From the NCBI GenBank assembly GCA_036702865.1, contig DATNQD010000064.1:124001-188000 (forward strand): a stretch of 64,000 bases of DNA, in the 5' to 3' direction. Below the pieces are notes generated by a model. It saw nothing but the letters and a program-made list of their open reading frames with translations, did no database searches and was not told where the DNA came from. This stretch comes from Trichocoleus sp. GTDB lineage: Bacteria; Cyanobacteriota; Cyanobacteriia; Elainellales; Elainellaceae. The position numbers were made by a program, and so were the translations under genes. Every line of letters starts with the position of its first letter. The first letter of the stretch is position 1. Below, piece by piece: positions 34,001 to 42,042 of this stretch.

Positions 34001-35955
34001 ATCTCCCAGAGTTTCAGCAGCTTATCGCCACCCCCCGACAAGAGAAACTTGCCATCCGGGCTGAACATTAGGGTTTTAATCCAAAGCTGATGCCCTTCAA
34101 ACGTCCGTACAACCTGTCCTGTCGCCACTTCCCAAAGCACCAGAATTGAGGTATCCGTCGCCGCCACAAACCGCCCATCTGGACTGTAGGCAACGGAGGC
34201 AATTCGACCGCGCAACCGTTCCCAAGTGCGGAGACAGCGACCCGTCTCAACCTCCCAAAGTTTGACCTGATCTGGGCTCCCCGACACCACAAACTGTCCA
34301 TTCGGGCTAAATGCTACCGAAACAACAGCAGTACGATGTCCTCTCAAGGTGCGTAAACAGCGACCTGTAGCAATATCCCAGACTCTGACGGTTTTATCTT
34401 CTCCTCCAGAAGCTGCATATCGCCCCACAGGGCTAAAAACGATCGAATGAACGGCACCGCGATGCCCTTTTAAGCCACCCACATAGGTTGTTGTGACAAT
34501 ATCCCAGATGCGAATGGTTCTGTCCTGGCTAGAAGAGAGAATGTGGCTGCCCGTTGCATTAAAGGTGACTGCCGTAATGATGTCTTGATGTCCCTGAAAG
34601 ACACAAACACAGCGACCCGTTGAGAGTTGCCAGAGCCGGACAACGCGATCGGTGCTTCCTGTTGCTGCATAGTAGCCATTAGGGCTGAGGGCGATCGAGG
34701 TAACATTGTAGCGGCGCAACCCTTCAGAAAACGTTGCCCATCCCTGACTCAACTGAGCCAACTGTTCAACCTCAGTGAGCTGTTGTTTAGCGATCAAGAG
34801 GGCAGCCGCAACGGCTTCATGATGCTGACTGATCGGTAAAATATCTTCCAGGATTTTGCAAGCCGCTTCACTATCACGGCGTTCGAGATGAACCAGGCTC
34901 AAAAAATAGCCGACCCGCCAATCTTGAGAATCCGCCCAGTTTTCGGTCAGTTGGCGTAGCAGCACCCGATCGTCTACGGCTTTGCCCGATCGCCAGAGCA
35001 GTAGCCCCCTGTTGTAGATCGACTCAGTATGCTGGGGCTGAGCTGCCAGAGCCGCTTCCCAGGATTGAAAAGCTTCTGCTGATTTGCCCAAATCCCACAG
35101 CGACAGGGCACGGTGATTGCAGCGATCGGCAGTGTCGGTGATTGCTTCAGGTGGGCGACGCGGGTAAGGTTCCTGGGTTAACTGCTGGTAAATTGCCTGG
35201 AGTTCATTGGCAACGATCTGTAGGCTCAAAGGACGTTGCTGGGGGTCTGCGTGAAAGCAGCGCTGGAGTAATTGGGCGATCGAGGCTGGAATGCGGGGTA
35301 GATGAGGATCGATCGGTTCTGTAGAGAGGAACTGTGTCAGAATTTGGGCTGCGTCTGCTCCCACTTGAGTCTGACCTGTAAACATTGCCACCAAACAGGC
35401 TGCCCAATCCCAGAGCCCACTCGACGGAGAAGCAAGTTTAGCGCTGGTGAGTCCAAAATCAGTTACTTTGACCAACCCGGCTGGCGTCAACAGCACTGTG
35501 TCCGGGCTAAGGTTTTGATGGAGTACACCCTGCTCACTCGCATCATGCAATGCCCAGGCGGACTGAATTGCGATGTCAAGAATGCGACGCAAAGACTGAG
35601 ACAAGCCTGTTTGATAAAGCCGTCGATCGTCTATCCAGTTGTGTAACGGGTCTCCCTCCACATACTCTGTGAAGATCAATGGAGTGTCTTCAACCCACCG
35701 CAGGTAATGGCAAGTCGTAATGTGAGAATGCAAGCCCAGATTGACCCATGCTTCTACCGCTTGTTCCAGTCGATCTCTGCCTATCTCTACAATTCTTTGT
35801 GGTGGCAAGCACTTCATCGTCAGGTCAAGATTCCAGCCCAAATGCCGGACTTTGTAGACCTCACCTAAGCCGCCTTTCGTTGAGAGGCTGACCACTTTAT
35901 ACAAGTTGAGAATGACCTCTCCAGCCTGCCACTGCACACTGATTCGATTTGACAT
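31060..35955 (-). CDS. Kinase-like / WD40 / WD40 / FHA / kinase-like giant signalling protein
   Basis: A 1631-residue cytosolic protein. Order: kinase-like domain 1 (about 18-260) with GLGEVYK loop, K48 and D166-F-G but HQNLSPDT (146-153) for HRDxKPxN; a TPR-like stretch (275-330); a first seven-repeat WD40 propeller (about 405-695); a helical linker (705-770); a second seven-repeat propeller (about 780-1070); an FHA domain (1199-1313) with LGRAKDCNLQLP, ISRYHC and GSLHGTYVNG; and kinase-like domain 2 (1364-1628) with GRGTSSTVY, K1393, HGSLKPAN (H1487-G-S1489) and D1510-Y-G. Both kinase domains therefore lack the catalytic Asp. FHA domains bind phosphothreonine; WD40 propellers scaffold partners. 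The layout resembles multicellular cyanobacterial WD40 kinases. Regulation is not visible. Confidence 0.9.
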   Translation of the reverse strand: MSNRISVQWQAGEVILNLYKVVSLSTKGGLGEVYKVRHLGWNLDLTMKCLPPQRIVEIGRDRLEQAVEAWVNLGLHSHITTCHYLRWVEDTPLIFTEYVEGDPLHNWIDDRRLYQTGLSQSLRRILDIAIQSAWALHDASEQGVLHQNLSPDTVLLTPAGLVKVTDFGLTSAKLASPSSGLWDWAACLVAMFTGQTQVGADAAQILTQFLSTEPIDPHLPRIPASIAQLLQRCFHADPQQRPLSLQIVANELQAIYQQLTQEPYPRRPPEAITDTADRCNHRALSLWDLGKSAEAFQSWEAALAAQPQHTESIYNRGLLLWRSGKAVDDRVLLRQLTENWADSQDWRVGYFLSLVHLERRDSEAACKILEDILPISQHHEAVAAALLIAKQQLTEVEQLAQLSQGWATFSEGLRRYNVTSIALSPNGYYAATGSTDRVVRLWQLSTGRCVCVFQGHQDIITAVTFNATGSHILSSSQDRTIRIWDIVTTTYVGGLKGHRGAVHSIVFSPVGRYAASGGEDKTVRVWDIATGRCLRTLRGHRTAVVSVAFSPNGQFVVSGSPDQVKLWEVETGRCLRTWERLRGRIASVAYSPDGRFVAATDTSILVLWEVATGQVVRTFEGHQLWIKTLMFSPDGKFLLSGGGDKLLKLWEIETGRCLRTLEGHRSLIDTFTLSPDGYFALSFDAETVRVWWMGSAGYLAPLQPSQIQPAEALTASSAAYRQDLTQAQVAQERGDAATAAQHIRRARSQPGYHRGLEAVSAWLKLYPYLRRQALDGVWEIAVFSQHGDTVNAGAFSPNGNQAASGSSDATLKLWDIATNQCLRTLRGHDDPVNAIAFHPSGSQVLSGSSDATLKLWNIATGQCLRTLQGHSGAVNSIDFSPDGIYVVSGSSDATLKLWDIATGQCLRTLQGHSGAVNSIDFSPDGIYVVSGSSDATLKLWDIATGQCLRTLQGHSGAVNSIAFSPDGRYLLSGSSDAMLKLWETTTGECLRTLEEHAAAIQSVAFSPNGRNALSGSCDHTLKLWDTVTGECLQTMEGHTAAVQSAVFSPDSSYLLSGSADNTSKLWVLDWDLSQPLQDWDEGAKPYLETFLLLHTPRAAALPPQPSEADLVRSLSRRGAPEWNDADFDALIQTLGNAGYGWLRSSRVRRHLMAMTTEAIVKLAAEPEVGGTVSATVFDTAYSTAFATVAGDFPATSKVILTVTEGTLKGQQFEFNDRAIWVLGRAKDCNLQLPNDKQHEKISRYHCKLIINPPSIQIQDLGSLHGTYVNGQMIGRRTANQSPSEIARSTFPEHALADGDEINLGGKTVLQVQIKEVIPETSTTAVATAMGTSILEQTVFIPRSQTAPSGGQNSVGESDRPAIEGYTLLQELGRGTSSTVYLARNLQQEVVALKILQPKPVQIALVEALLPEVERMKALQHPNIVQLLQGGYRDGTFFFAQEYCAGGSVANLIQTSGRVSVDRAVTILLQALDGLEYAHRVEGQEFPHGSLKPANLLLTQQQGTQVVKIADYGLMNAFDRAGFDLVSRSSTADAIAFLPRQWATQSTDTKTEIDIWAIAACFYAMLTGVPPRDFSDKNPYLALLQTNPVPIHQRNPQIPKPLAELIDIALSDQREIHFKDVTAFRSALSSVL
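33081..33332 (-). repeat. Near-identical 126-base tandem repeat within WD40 coding region
   Basis: Two adjacent 126-base units encode the same 42 residues (one full WD40 blade, GHSGAVNS to LKLWDIATGQCLRTLQ) and differ at only a few silent positions. The neighbouring blades on both sides are clearly related but more diverged. Confidence 0.85.
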
Positions 35956-36162
35956 AGCCAGATTTTCCTACCGTAATAGATAGGCATACTCGGTTGAGAG
36001 ACTGCCCCACTGTAACACTTGTTCCTTTAGTCAAAAGGATTATCCGGAAAGGCGGGACAGGGATAGCCCAGGATAAACATCGTGAGCTAAAGCTTCTCGA
36101 TCCTAGCTTGATCGACTCAGTTAGAAAAGGCGGCTTTGGACACTTCTAGTTCTGAAACACTC

Positions 36163-36636
36163 CTAGTCACTGCTGCCTGATTTCAAATCTTCAAACACCC
36201 GGTAAGCCGTTTCTTCCATCCCTAGCGATCGATAGGTTTGTTGAGCAATGCGGTTTTCTCGCTCCACGTAGAGCCGGAAGCCGCAGACATGTGGATCTTG
36301 TTGAGCCAGGGTTTGCACAAATTGATAGAGGCGTCTGTATACTCCCTGCCTGCGGAAATCTGGACGGACATACACGCTCTGCACCCACCAGAAGATGCCG
36401 TTGCGCCAATCGCTCCACTCCGTTGTGATCATCAACGAGCCGATCACTTCATCCGATCGCTCTGCAACCAGATAAAACCCCAGGTTCACGTTCTCAAGCA
36501 GATTTTTGACACCCGCAGCAATCACTTCAGGGACGAGATCTTTTCCTTCTGTTTCTTGCGCCATTGCCCGATTAAATGCCACCAGCACAGCCGCATCTTC
36601 TAGCCCTGCTCTCCGAATGATTACTTCCTGCGCCAT
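36163..36636 (-). CDS. GNAT family N-acetyltransferase
   Basis: A 157-residue acetyl-CoA-dependent acyltransferase. Conserved parts are the N-terminal IIRRAGLEDAAVLVAFN, the strand VIGSLMITTEWSDWR, the acetyl-CoA site VQSVYVRPDFRRQGVYRRL (the usual R-x-x-G-x-G/A with Tyr as last residue) and the closing VERENRIAQQTYRSLGM. Length is typical. The ATG at 36636 lies five bases after the stop of the DUF2358 gene, so the two form an operon. The acceptor is unknown. Confidence 0.87.
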   Translation of the reverse strand: MAQEVIIRRAGLEDAAVLVAFNRAMAQETEGKDLVPEVIAAGVKNLLENVNLGFYLVAERSDEVIGSLMITTEWSDWRNGIFWWVQSVYVRPDFRRQGVYRRLYQFVQTLAQQDPHVCGFRLYVERENRIAQQTYRSLGMEETAYRVFEDLKSGSSD

Positions 36637-36641
36637 TCAAC

Positions 36642-37118
36642 CTAACCTTTCCGAATAAACTGCCGCAAAATTTCTCCGGGCGATCGATCCCAGGTGTCGA
36701 TATGCTCATCAATCAAGCCATCCTGGTTTAGTCTATAGATTGAGAACCCGTTGAACAAGAGTTTTGCCCGCCAGGGAAGGCGTAAAGTCCCTCGAACTGT
36801 CCAGTCTGCTCGAATCGTGTTGGCGCTGTCTTGCTTCACATCATGCAAATCAAAAAAGAGTTCTGTGAAAAAAAGCTGACCGTGAAAGCGCAACGTCCAG
36901 AAGATAATGCGGTAGTTCAACTTACCCTTAAACCGATTCACTGGATCACGAAAATCAATCTTTCGGCTGTAGATCTCATAGGAAATATCTCGCTCAAACA
37001 AGTGGGGCAGATCCGCTTTGAGTGTTTCAACGATCTGCCCAATCCTCGCCACCCAATTAATTTCATCGAACCGGAGATCTGACACGATCGATATCCTTGG
37101 CTTGTATCTGGTTTTCAT
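36642..37118 (-). CDS. DUF2358 domain protein
   Basis: A 158-residue protein of the DUF2358 family, known in cyanobacteria and plastids. Recognisable parts are TLKADLPHLFERDISYEIY, the FRDPVNRFKGKLNYR segment and the late VRGTLRLPWRAKLLFNG and LIDEHIDTWDRSP. The fold resembles SnoaL/NTF2 barrels, with no catalytic residues known. The frame may start a little later than the ATG at 37118. It shares a likely operon with the GNAT gene. Confidence 0.78.
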   Translation of the reverse strand: MKTRYKPRISIVSDLRFDEINWVARIGQIVETLKADLPHLFERDISYEIYSRKIDFRDPVNRFKGKLNYRIIFWTLRFHGQLFFTELFFDLHDVKQDSANTIRADWTVRGTLRLPWRAKLLFNGFSIYRLNQDGLIDEHIDTWDRSPGEILRQFIRKG

Positions 37119-37130
37119 CGTGTTTTTATC

Positions 37131-37177
37131 ATAGGTTCACCAGATCATTAGTTTCACCAGATCATAGGTTCACCAGA
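37131..37177 (-). repeat. Three tandem copies of a 16-17 base motif
   Basis: On the plus strand, ATAGGTTCACCAGATC (37131-37146), ATTAGTTTCACCAGATC (37147-37163) and ATAGGTTCACCAGA (37164-37177) follow one another. They fill the gap between the PAS/GAF kinase stop and the DUF2358 start and lie in the leader of the DUF2358-GNAT unit. Confidence 0.7.
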
Positions 37178-37185
37178 CCCCCGCG

Positions 37186-39510
37186 CTAAATTCGGGTTGC
37201 TGTCGTAATGGAAGGCAGTTCCACCGTAAATCTGGTTTGATTGGAGCCACTGCTGACCGAGATCGTACCGCCCAAATAGCCCACCACCTTCCGGACAAGT
37301 GCCAACCCCAACCCCGTACCACCATGCTTCCAAGGATCAGCGCTGGGGATGCGATAGAAGCGATCGAAAATTGCCGTAACCTCACTGGCTGGAATTTCAA
37401 TGCCCGTATTGCTGATGCAGAGTTGGAACTTGCCGCGAATGTTCTGCTGAGCAGTGACGCTGATTTGTCCGGCGGCAGGCGTAAATTTGTAGGCATTCGT
37501 CAGGAGTTCATCCAGGAAGCGATCGAACAAAAACAGATCTGAAATGAGGGGGGGCAGATCAGGGGCGATCGTCACAGTACAGGCTTGCTGACGGCTGGCA
37601 AATCTTTCCGCAAAGGTTTCAACGACTTGAGGCACCCAATCTTGCAAATGAATAGAGCTAAGGACGAGGGGATGATTGCCTGCGTCTAGTTGCTGCAGCA
37701 TCAGCAGATCGTTAATTAGGTTAATCTCCCGATCGCACTCCTGAGTCAGCGTTTTGAGACAGCGCTCCAGCGTTTTTGCCGTTTTTGCTTCGCGGACGTG
37801 GGGTGGGGCTGCAATGGCTTCTGGGGTGATAATCCCTGCTTGTTTCAGGATGAGTTCTAGTAGCTGAGTGGCGGTCTTAATACTGGACAGAGGCGTGCGG
37901 AGTTCATGAGAAGTGGTGCTCAGAAAATCATCTTTAAGGCGGTTTAGCTTTTGCAGTTCCTCAATTTGAGTCTGAGCCGTTTGATAGAGCCGAGACTGGC
38001 GGATGGCAATGGCACATTGATTGGCAACCTGCTGTACCAGCTGAATATCTTGATGGCTAAAGTCCTGAGCTTTAGCATGAAGTAACCAGAGATTACCGAG
38101 TCTATCTTGATTGTCTGTGATCGGGCAGGTCAACACTGAAACCTGCTTGTGAGTAGGAGAAACGTCTAAAGGACAAAATCGGGTAGGGCTACCCCTAGAA
38201 AGCGTTTCGTGAATTTCTGAAAACTGCTCTAGATGAGTACAGAGATCCGCGATCGGCAGATAATCTTGATAGAACGGGTAGCAGCTTGTTTCTGGCTCAA
38301 AAGATTGGTGATAGAGGCTGGCGTGACAACCCATCAGGTGCAGTACTCGCGTGAGTTCTTGGACTGCTGTTTTCAAAATGGCTCGTTCGTCTAGCGTATC
38401 TCGAATTTTTTCAGTGATCCGTCGCAATACGGCTTCTGATGCCAATGCCTGCTGAAGTTGTGTTGTTTTTTGGCAAACCTGATGTTCCAGATCAGCATTG
38501 AGCTGCTGAAGTTGTTCATAGAGTTCTGCTTGCTGAATTGCAACTGCTAAATGGCTTTCAATATCTTGCAAAAAGTCAATTTCGCTAGGTTGCCAAACTC
38601 GTTCTTTGTCACACTGATGAACAATCAAAAATCCCCAAATTTGATCTTCTGATTGACCTTCTGAATCAAAAGCAGAAGCCTGTGACAGCGTTGCCCCTTT
38701 GTTGAGCAAACAACTTTCCTGGTTGTGCAAGATAGGAATGATGAGATTCGATCGAATCTGGAATGTTTCAAGTAGCTGGACATAAGCCAGGGGCAGACCC
38801 GATTGAGCAATGCTTGAGATGGATTGATATTTTCCCTTGTGGTAGGGCTGAAGATGGTGTGGCTCAATTGAAGAATCCCCAACCTTCCAATCTTTTAGCG
38901 ACGGATATTTCGCTGAACAAGACTCCACCACAACCGAACCACTGATATTTGAAACATGGCTCAGCCGATAAATCAAAACCCGATCGGCATGAAGAAACTG
39001 ACGCACCTCATTCACGGTCGTTTGCAGCACTTGCTTCAAGTTGAGAGATTGCCGAAGGTGATGAGTGATGACGCCAATCAGCTTTTCTTGAGCGGTCGAA
39101 GGTGGCATTGCCGGGCTACTGTCCGTTTCCACCTGCTGAGCCTGCTCGGAAAGGGGTGCAGCGCTACTGATTGGTTGAACCATCCAGACAAAATAAGCCG
39201 GAGTGCGATCGGGCTGCCGCACGAAAGAAACCGAAACCATGGCTGCAACCCGGGAGCCATCCTTGCAGATGAACTGCTTCTTGACCTGATAGGCTTTAAT
39301 CTCTTTCTGGAAAAGCTGCTCTGTAAAGGGGCGATCGGTTTGCCAATCGTGATCAGGGCTGATGTCTTGAACCTGAAGGGACTGTAGCTCAGCAGACGAG
39401 TAGCCCAGAAAATCAGAAATTGCTTGATTGCTCTTCAAACAGTTTCCTTCCAGGCTGATACATAAAATTCCTAGCGCCGCCTGTTCAAATACTGCACGGC
39501 AATCTATCAT
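37186..39510 (-). CDS. PAS/GAF sensor histidine kinase
   Basis: A 774-residue cytosolic sensor kinase, start taken at ATG 39510 (MIDCRAVFEQAALGIL); the frame is open to 39582. Order: PAS (about 1-110; SNQAISDFLGYS); GAF1 (about 145-320), which has the RVLIYRL and WGFLIVHQCD strands of phytochrome-type GAF domains but no bilin-binding Cys-His; GAF2 (about 350-500); HisKA with DFLSTTSHELRTPLSSI and the phospho-acceptor H535; and HATPase_c with the N box ELLTNAYKFTP, the F box AIFDRFYRIP and GTGLGLALVRKV. No membrane segment and no linked response regulator are seen, so it is an orphan kinase. The signal is unknown. Confidence 0.88.
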   Translation of the reverse strand: MIDCRAVFEQAALGILCISLEGNCLKSNQAISDFLGYSSAELQSLQVQDISPDHDWQTDRPFTEQLFQKEIKAYQVKKQFICKDGSRVAAMVSVSFVRQPDRTPAYFVWMVQPISSAAPLSEQAQQVETDSSPAMPPSTAQEKLIGVITHHLRQSLNLKQVLQTTVNEVRQFLHADRVLIYRLSHVSNISGSVVVESCSAKYPSLKDWKVGDSSIEPHHLQPYHKGKYQSISSIAQSGLPLAYVQLLETFQIRSNLIIPILHNQESCLLNKGATLSQASAFDSEGQSEDQIWGFLIVHQCDKERVWQPSEIDFLQDIESHLAVAIQQAELYEQLQQLNADLEHQVCQKTTQLQQALASEAVLRRITEKIRDTLDERAILKTAVQELTRVLHLMGCHASLYHQSFEPETSCYPFYQDYLPIADLCTHLEQFSEIHETLSRGSPTRFCPLDVSPTHKQVSVLTCPITDNQDRLGNLWLLHAKAQDFSHQDIQLVQQVANQCAIAIRQSRLYQTAQTQIEELQKLNRLKDDFLSTTSHELRTPLSSIKTATQLLELILKQAGIITPEAIAAPPHVREAKTAKTLERCLKTLTQECDREINLINDLLMLQQLDAGNHPLVLSSIHLQDWVPQVVETFAERFASRQQACTVTIAPDLPPLISDLFLFDRFLDELLTNAYKFTPAAGQISVTAQQNIRGKFQLCISNTGIEIPASEVTAIFDRFYRIPSADPWKHGGTGLGLALVRKVVGYLGGTISVSSGSNQTRFTVELPSITTATRI

Positions 39511-39901
39511 CGTCCTGTCCAGAAAAAGCTGCTTCCTGCATCCCATTGGCAGCATGAATAGACATAAGCTGCTCCTCGCCAATTAAGGCGTAAAAACGAT
39601 GCCCCTGAAGCTATTACTCCCAGAAATTCTAAACAAAATCTAAAAGGTAATAAATGTTTATTTGCGGTGAGCAGGCGATCGCAGCAGGTAACAGAAATCA
39701 GGAATTACCGTCTTTCTGCGGCTCTCCCTCCCTCTGTCTCTCCTTCTCTGGATGAATAAAACAAGTTCCAGTTCAAGATAAGATTGGCAATGAGTCTTTT
39801 TTGCCAAGGTCTGTTTGACCAAGATCAAGTTTGCCAAGATCGTAATTTTGGCTTAATGCAAAGAGATACAACTGTGACGCGCTCCGTACTACTGAGGTTT
39901 T
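39511..39901. other. Divergent intergenic region, sensor kinase to psb27
   Basis: Should hold promoters for both genes. Around 39800-39843 three copies of a motif near TTTGNCCAAG follow each other (TTTGCCAAGG, TTTGACCAAG, TTTGCCAAG). No coding frame was seen. Confidence 0.45.
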
Positions 39902-40300
39902 ATGAATAGATTTTTGTCCCGCATATTCGCCCTTGTGCTCGTGGTAGTAGTCGGTTTGATGGGCTGTAGTGCCTCACCCACAGGGATTACTGGCAACTAC
40001 CGTCAGGATACCCTCGCTCTCATTGAAAGCTTGAGAGGGTCACTGGATTTGCCGGACAGCTCACCCAACAAGGTAGAAGCTCAGTCAGAGGCGCGCCAGA
40101 AAATTAATGATTTCTCTGCTCGTTATCGTCGCAACGGCTCGTTACTGAAGCTCAGCTCTTTTACGACAATGCGAACTGCACTCAACTCACTGGCAGGGCA
40201 CTACAGTTCATATCCCAATCGCCCTGTACCCCAAAAGCTCAAAGATCGGCTGGAAATCGAGTTTAAGCAGATTGAGTCAGCACTGAAGCGTGAATCGTAA
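39902..40300 (+). CDS. psb27: Photosystem II assembly lipoprotein Psb27
   Basis: A 132-residue lipoprotein. The signal (FLSRIFALVLVVVVGLMGC) ends in a lipobox with the lipidated Cys22, placing it on the thylakoid lumen side. The mature protein has the family start TGITGNYRQDTLALIESL, then four helices, with KINDFSARYRRNG, TTMRTALNSLAGHY, and the ending LEIEFKQIESAL. Psb27 binds CP43 in immature photosystem II before the manganese cluster is built and assists repair after light damage. Length and motif spacing are normal. A strong terminator follows 27 bases after the stop, so the gene is transcribed alone. Confidence 0.95.
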   Translation: MNRFLSRIFALVLVVVVGLMGCSASPTGITGNYRQDTLALIESLRGSLDLPDSSPNKVEAQSEARQKINDFSARYRRNGSLLKLSSFTTMRTALNSLAGHYSSYPNRPVPQKLKDRLEIEFKQIESALKRES

Positions 40301-40327
40301 CTGCTTCAACCAGAATCAATTTTTTGA

Positions 40328-40347
40328 GGGGCAGTAGCCCCTTTTTT
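40328..40347 (+). terminator. Rho-independent terminator after psb27
   Basis: Stem GGGGC (40328-40332) and GCCCC (40337-40341), loop AGTA, then six T residues. Confidence 0.88.
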
Positions 40348-40438
40348 AGTGGCAGATGTCAGGAGACAGGTATGCCAAAAAAGGCACAAAGAGCCAGCAT
40401 ATTTGATCGATCGAATCAACAAACTGGCTCCATATTCC

Positions 40439-41269
40439 CTAAACTTTCGATCGATCGGTCAGAATCTCGTATCCCTCTTCAGTCACCAGAACGGTATGCT
40501 CAAACTGGGCAGAGATGGCTCGATCGACCGTTACAACTGTCCAGCGATCAGCAAGGGTGCGGGTATGCTTAGAGCCAGAGTTCAGGATGGGTTCGATCGC
40601 CAGCGTCATGCCTGCTTTCAGTTTGACATTTGGCATTTCGTGGGTACGGTAGTTGAAAACAGAAGGCTCTTCGTGCAGATTGCGCCCAACGCCATGCCCC
40701 GTATAATCTTCGACGATTTTAAAGCCATTTGCTTCGGCGTGGTCTTGCACAGCTCCAGCGATATCCAGCAAGAACTTATCTGCTTTGACTTGCTCAATGC
40801 CTTTGTAGAGCGTTTCTTCTGCAACTCGAATCAGCTTTGCGGCTGCGGGAGTCACTTCACCAACCGCGATCGTAATGCAGGAGTCGCCATGAAAGCCCTC
40901 AAAGTAGGCTCCTGTATCAACCTTCAGCACATCCCCTTTGCGGATCACCTTTTTGGGGTTGGGGATGCCATGCACCACTTCATCGTTAATGCTGGCGCAA
41001 ATTGAAGCAGGAAAGCCATAGTAGCCTTTGAAACTGGGAGTTGCACCCATTTCCCGAATTCGCTTCTCAGCATGAGCATCAAGATCGGCTGTCGTCATTC
41101 CAGGCTTAACCAGCGCCGAAATTTCTTTCAGGACTGTCGCCACGATCGTCCCTGCCTGCCGCATGATTTCAATTTCTTGAGGAGTTTTGAGTTCAACGCC
41201 GCGCCGCTGTTTCTTAGGGCGAACTGCCAAAGCAGGGGGTTTCGAGAGCAGGTCAGTCAGGATGTTCAT
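40439..41269 (-). CDS. map: Methionine aminopeptidase, type I
   Basis: A 276-residue metallo-enzyme that removes the initiator Met from new proteins. Start taken at ATG 41269 ([10 protein letters not shown]); the frame is open to 41341. The fold is marked by [37 protein letters not shown] with the active-site His, the metal ligands Asp in [16 protein letters not shown], His in [14 protein letters not shown], and Glu in LAIEPIL and the late [11 protein letters not shown]. All are present. The N-terminal extension of about 25 residues is usual in cyanobacterial map genes. It is convergent with psb27. Confidence 0.93.
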   Translation of the reverse strand: MNILTDLLSKPPALAVRPKKQRRGVELKTPQEIEIMRQAGTIVATVLKEISALVKPGMTTADLDAHAEKRIREMGATPSFKGYYGFPASICASINDEVVHGIPNPKKVIRKGDVLKVDTGAYFEGFHGDSCITIAVGEVTPAAAKLIRVAEETLYKGIEQVKADKFLLDIAGAVQDHAEANGFKIVEDYTGHGVGRNLHEEPSVFNYRTHEMPNVKLKAGMTLAIEPILNSGSKHTRTLADRWTVVTVDRAISAQFEHTVLVTEEGYEILTDRSKV

Positions 41270-41453
41270 GTCAAAAGGGTAAATCAGTGGATGTGAACAA
41301 CTAGAAGTGGGTCGATCGGCACAGTACAGCAATGCCAACAAGATCTTACCAGCCGGGACAAGTGAGATAAGGCAGCATCAGGAGTCTCTCACTGCAAGCT
41401 TTATCCTAACAAGTTCTCACTCAGTCGATCGGCTCTTGAAGTTAGAATGCCCT

Positions 41454-41918
41454 CTAACTGCTGACGCTCAACACCCCTTTCATTCCGGCTTCGGTATGCC
41501 CAGCGATCGGACAGCGAACTTCATAGGTTCCTGGTTTCTGAGGCACAAAGACCCATTCTGCCGTTGCTCCGGGCTTCAGCTCCAGTTCCCGAATCGCGCC
41601 TTTAATTTCGACATTGCCTGCCTCAACTTTTTGCGTCCAGATGCTATCTGCAAAATCCTTTGCCGTGAAATAGTGCTTCTGGCTGCTGGGATTATCCAAA
41701 ATCAGCTTGTACCGTTTGCCTGCCTGGAATTCAAAGCGATCGGGCACAAATTTCAACTCATTGTCACTGTTACTCAAATGGACTCGAACCTCTGTAATTG
41801 ATTGAGCAACAGGAGCAGCCTGCGCCATCGGGGGAAACAGCCCCAAAAGCCCCATCAGACAAACGATCGTCAGGCAGACAATCACCAAATTCTTGCCGAA
41901 TGAACGCAGAGATGGCAT
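41454..41918 (-). CDS. Exported cupredoxin-domain protein
   Basis: A 154-residue protein from ATG 41918. A signal peptide spans residues 1-33 (LVIVCLTIVCLMGLLGLF, then MAQAA). The mature part is a single cupredoxin domain with a type I copper site: His in SQKHYFTAKDF, Cys and His in VRCPIAGH, and Met in EAGMKG. This suits a small blue copper electron carrier or copper-binding protein in the periplasm or lumen, not plastocyanin itself. The open frame continues upstream to 42167, but that part overlaps cbiO and looks like interspersed intergenic repeat (Pro/Gly/Leu-rich), so ATG 41918 is preferred; ATG 42038 is the other candidate. Confidence 0.8.
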   Translation of the reverse strand: MPSLRSFGKNLVIVCLTIVCLMGLLGLFPPMAQAAPVAQSITEVRVHLSNSDNELKFVPDRFEFQAGKRYKLILDNPSSQKHYFTAKDFADSIWTQKVEAGNVEIKGAIRELELKPGATAEWVFVPQKPGTYEVRCPIAGHTEAGMKGVLSVSS

Positions 41919-42042
41919 TGCTAAATCAGGCGATGAAGTTGCAAATTGAATTCCGGTATTGCCCCCTAAATCCCCCGCTCCTGGAAGACTTTGAAGGCTT
42001 ATTCTTGCCAAAGTTGGAGAGCTAGGAGGGCGAATCATCCTT

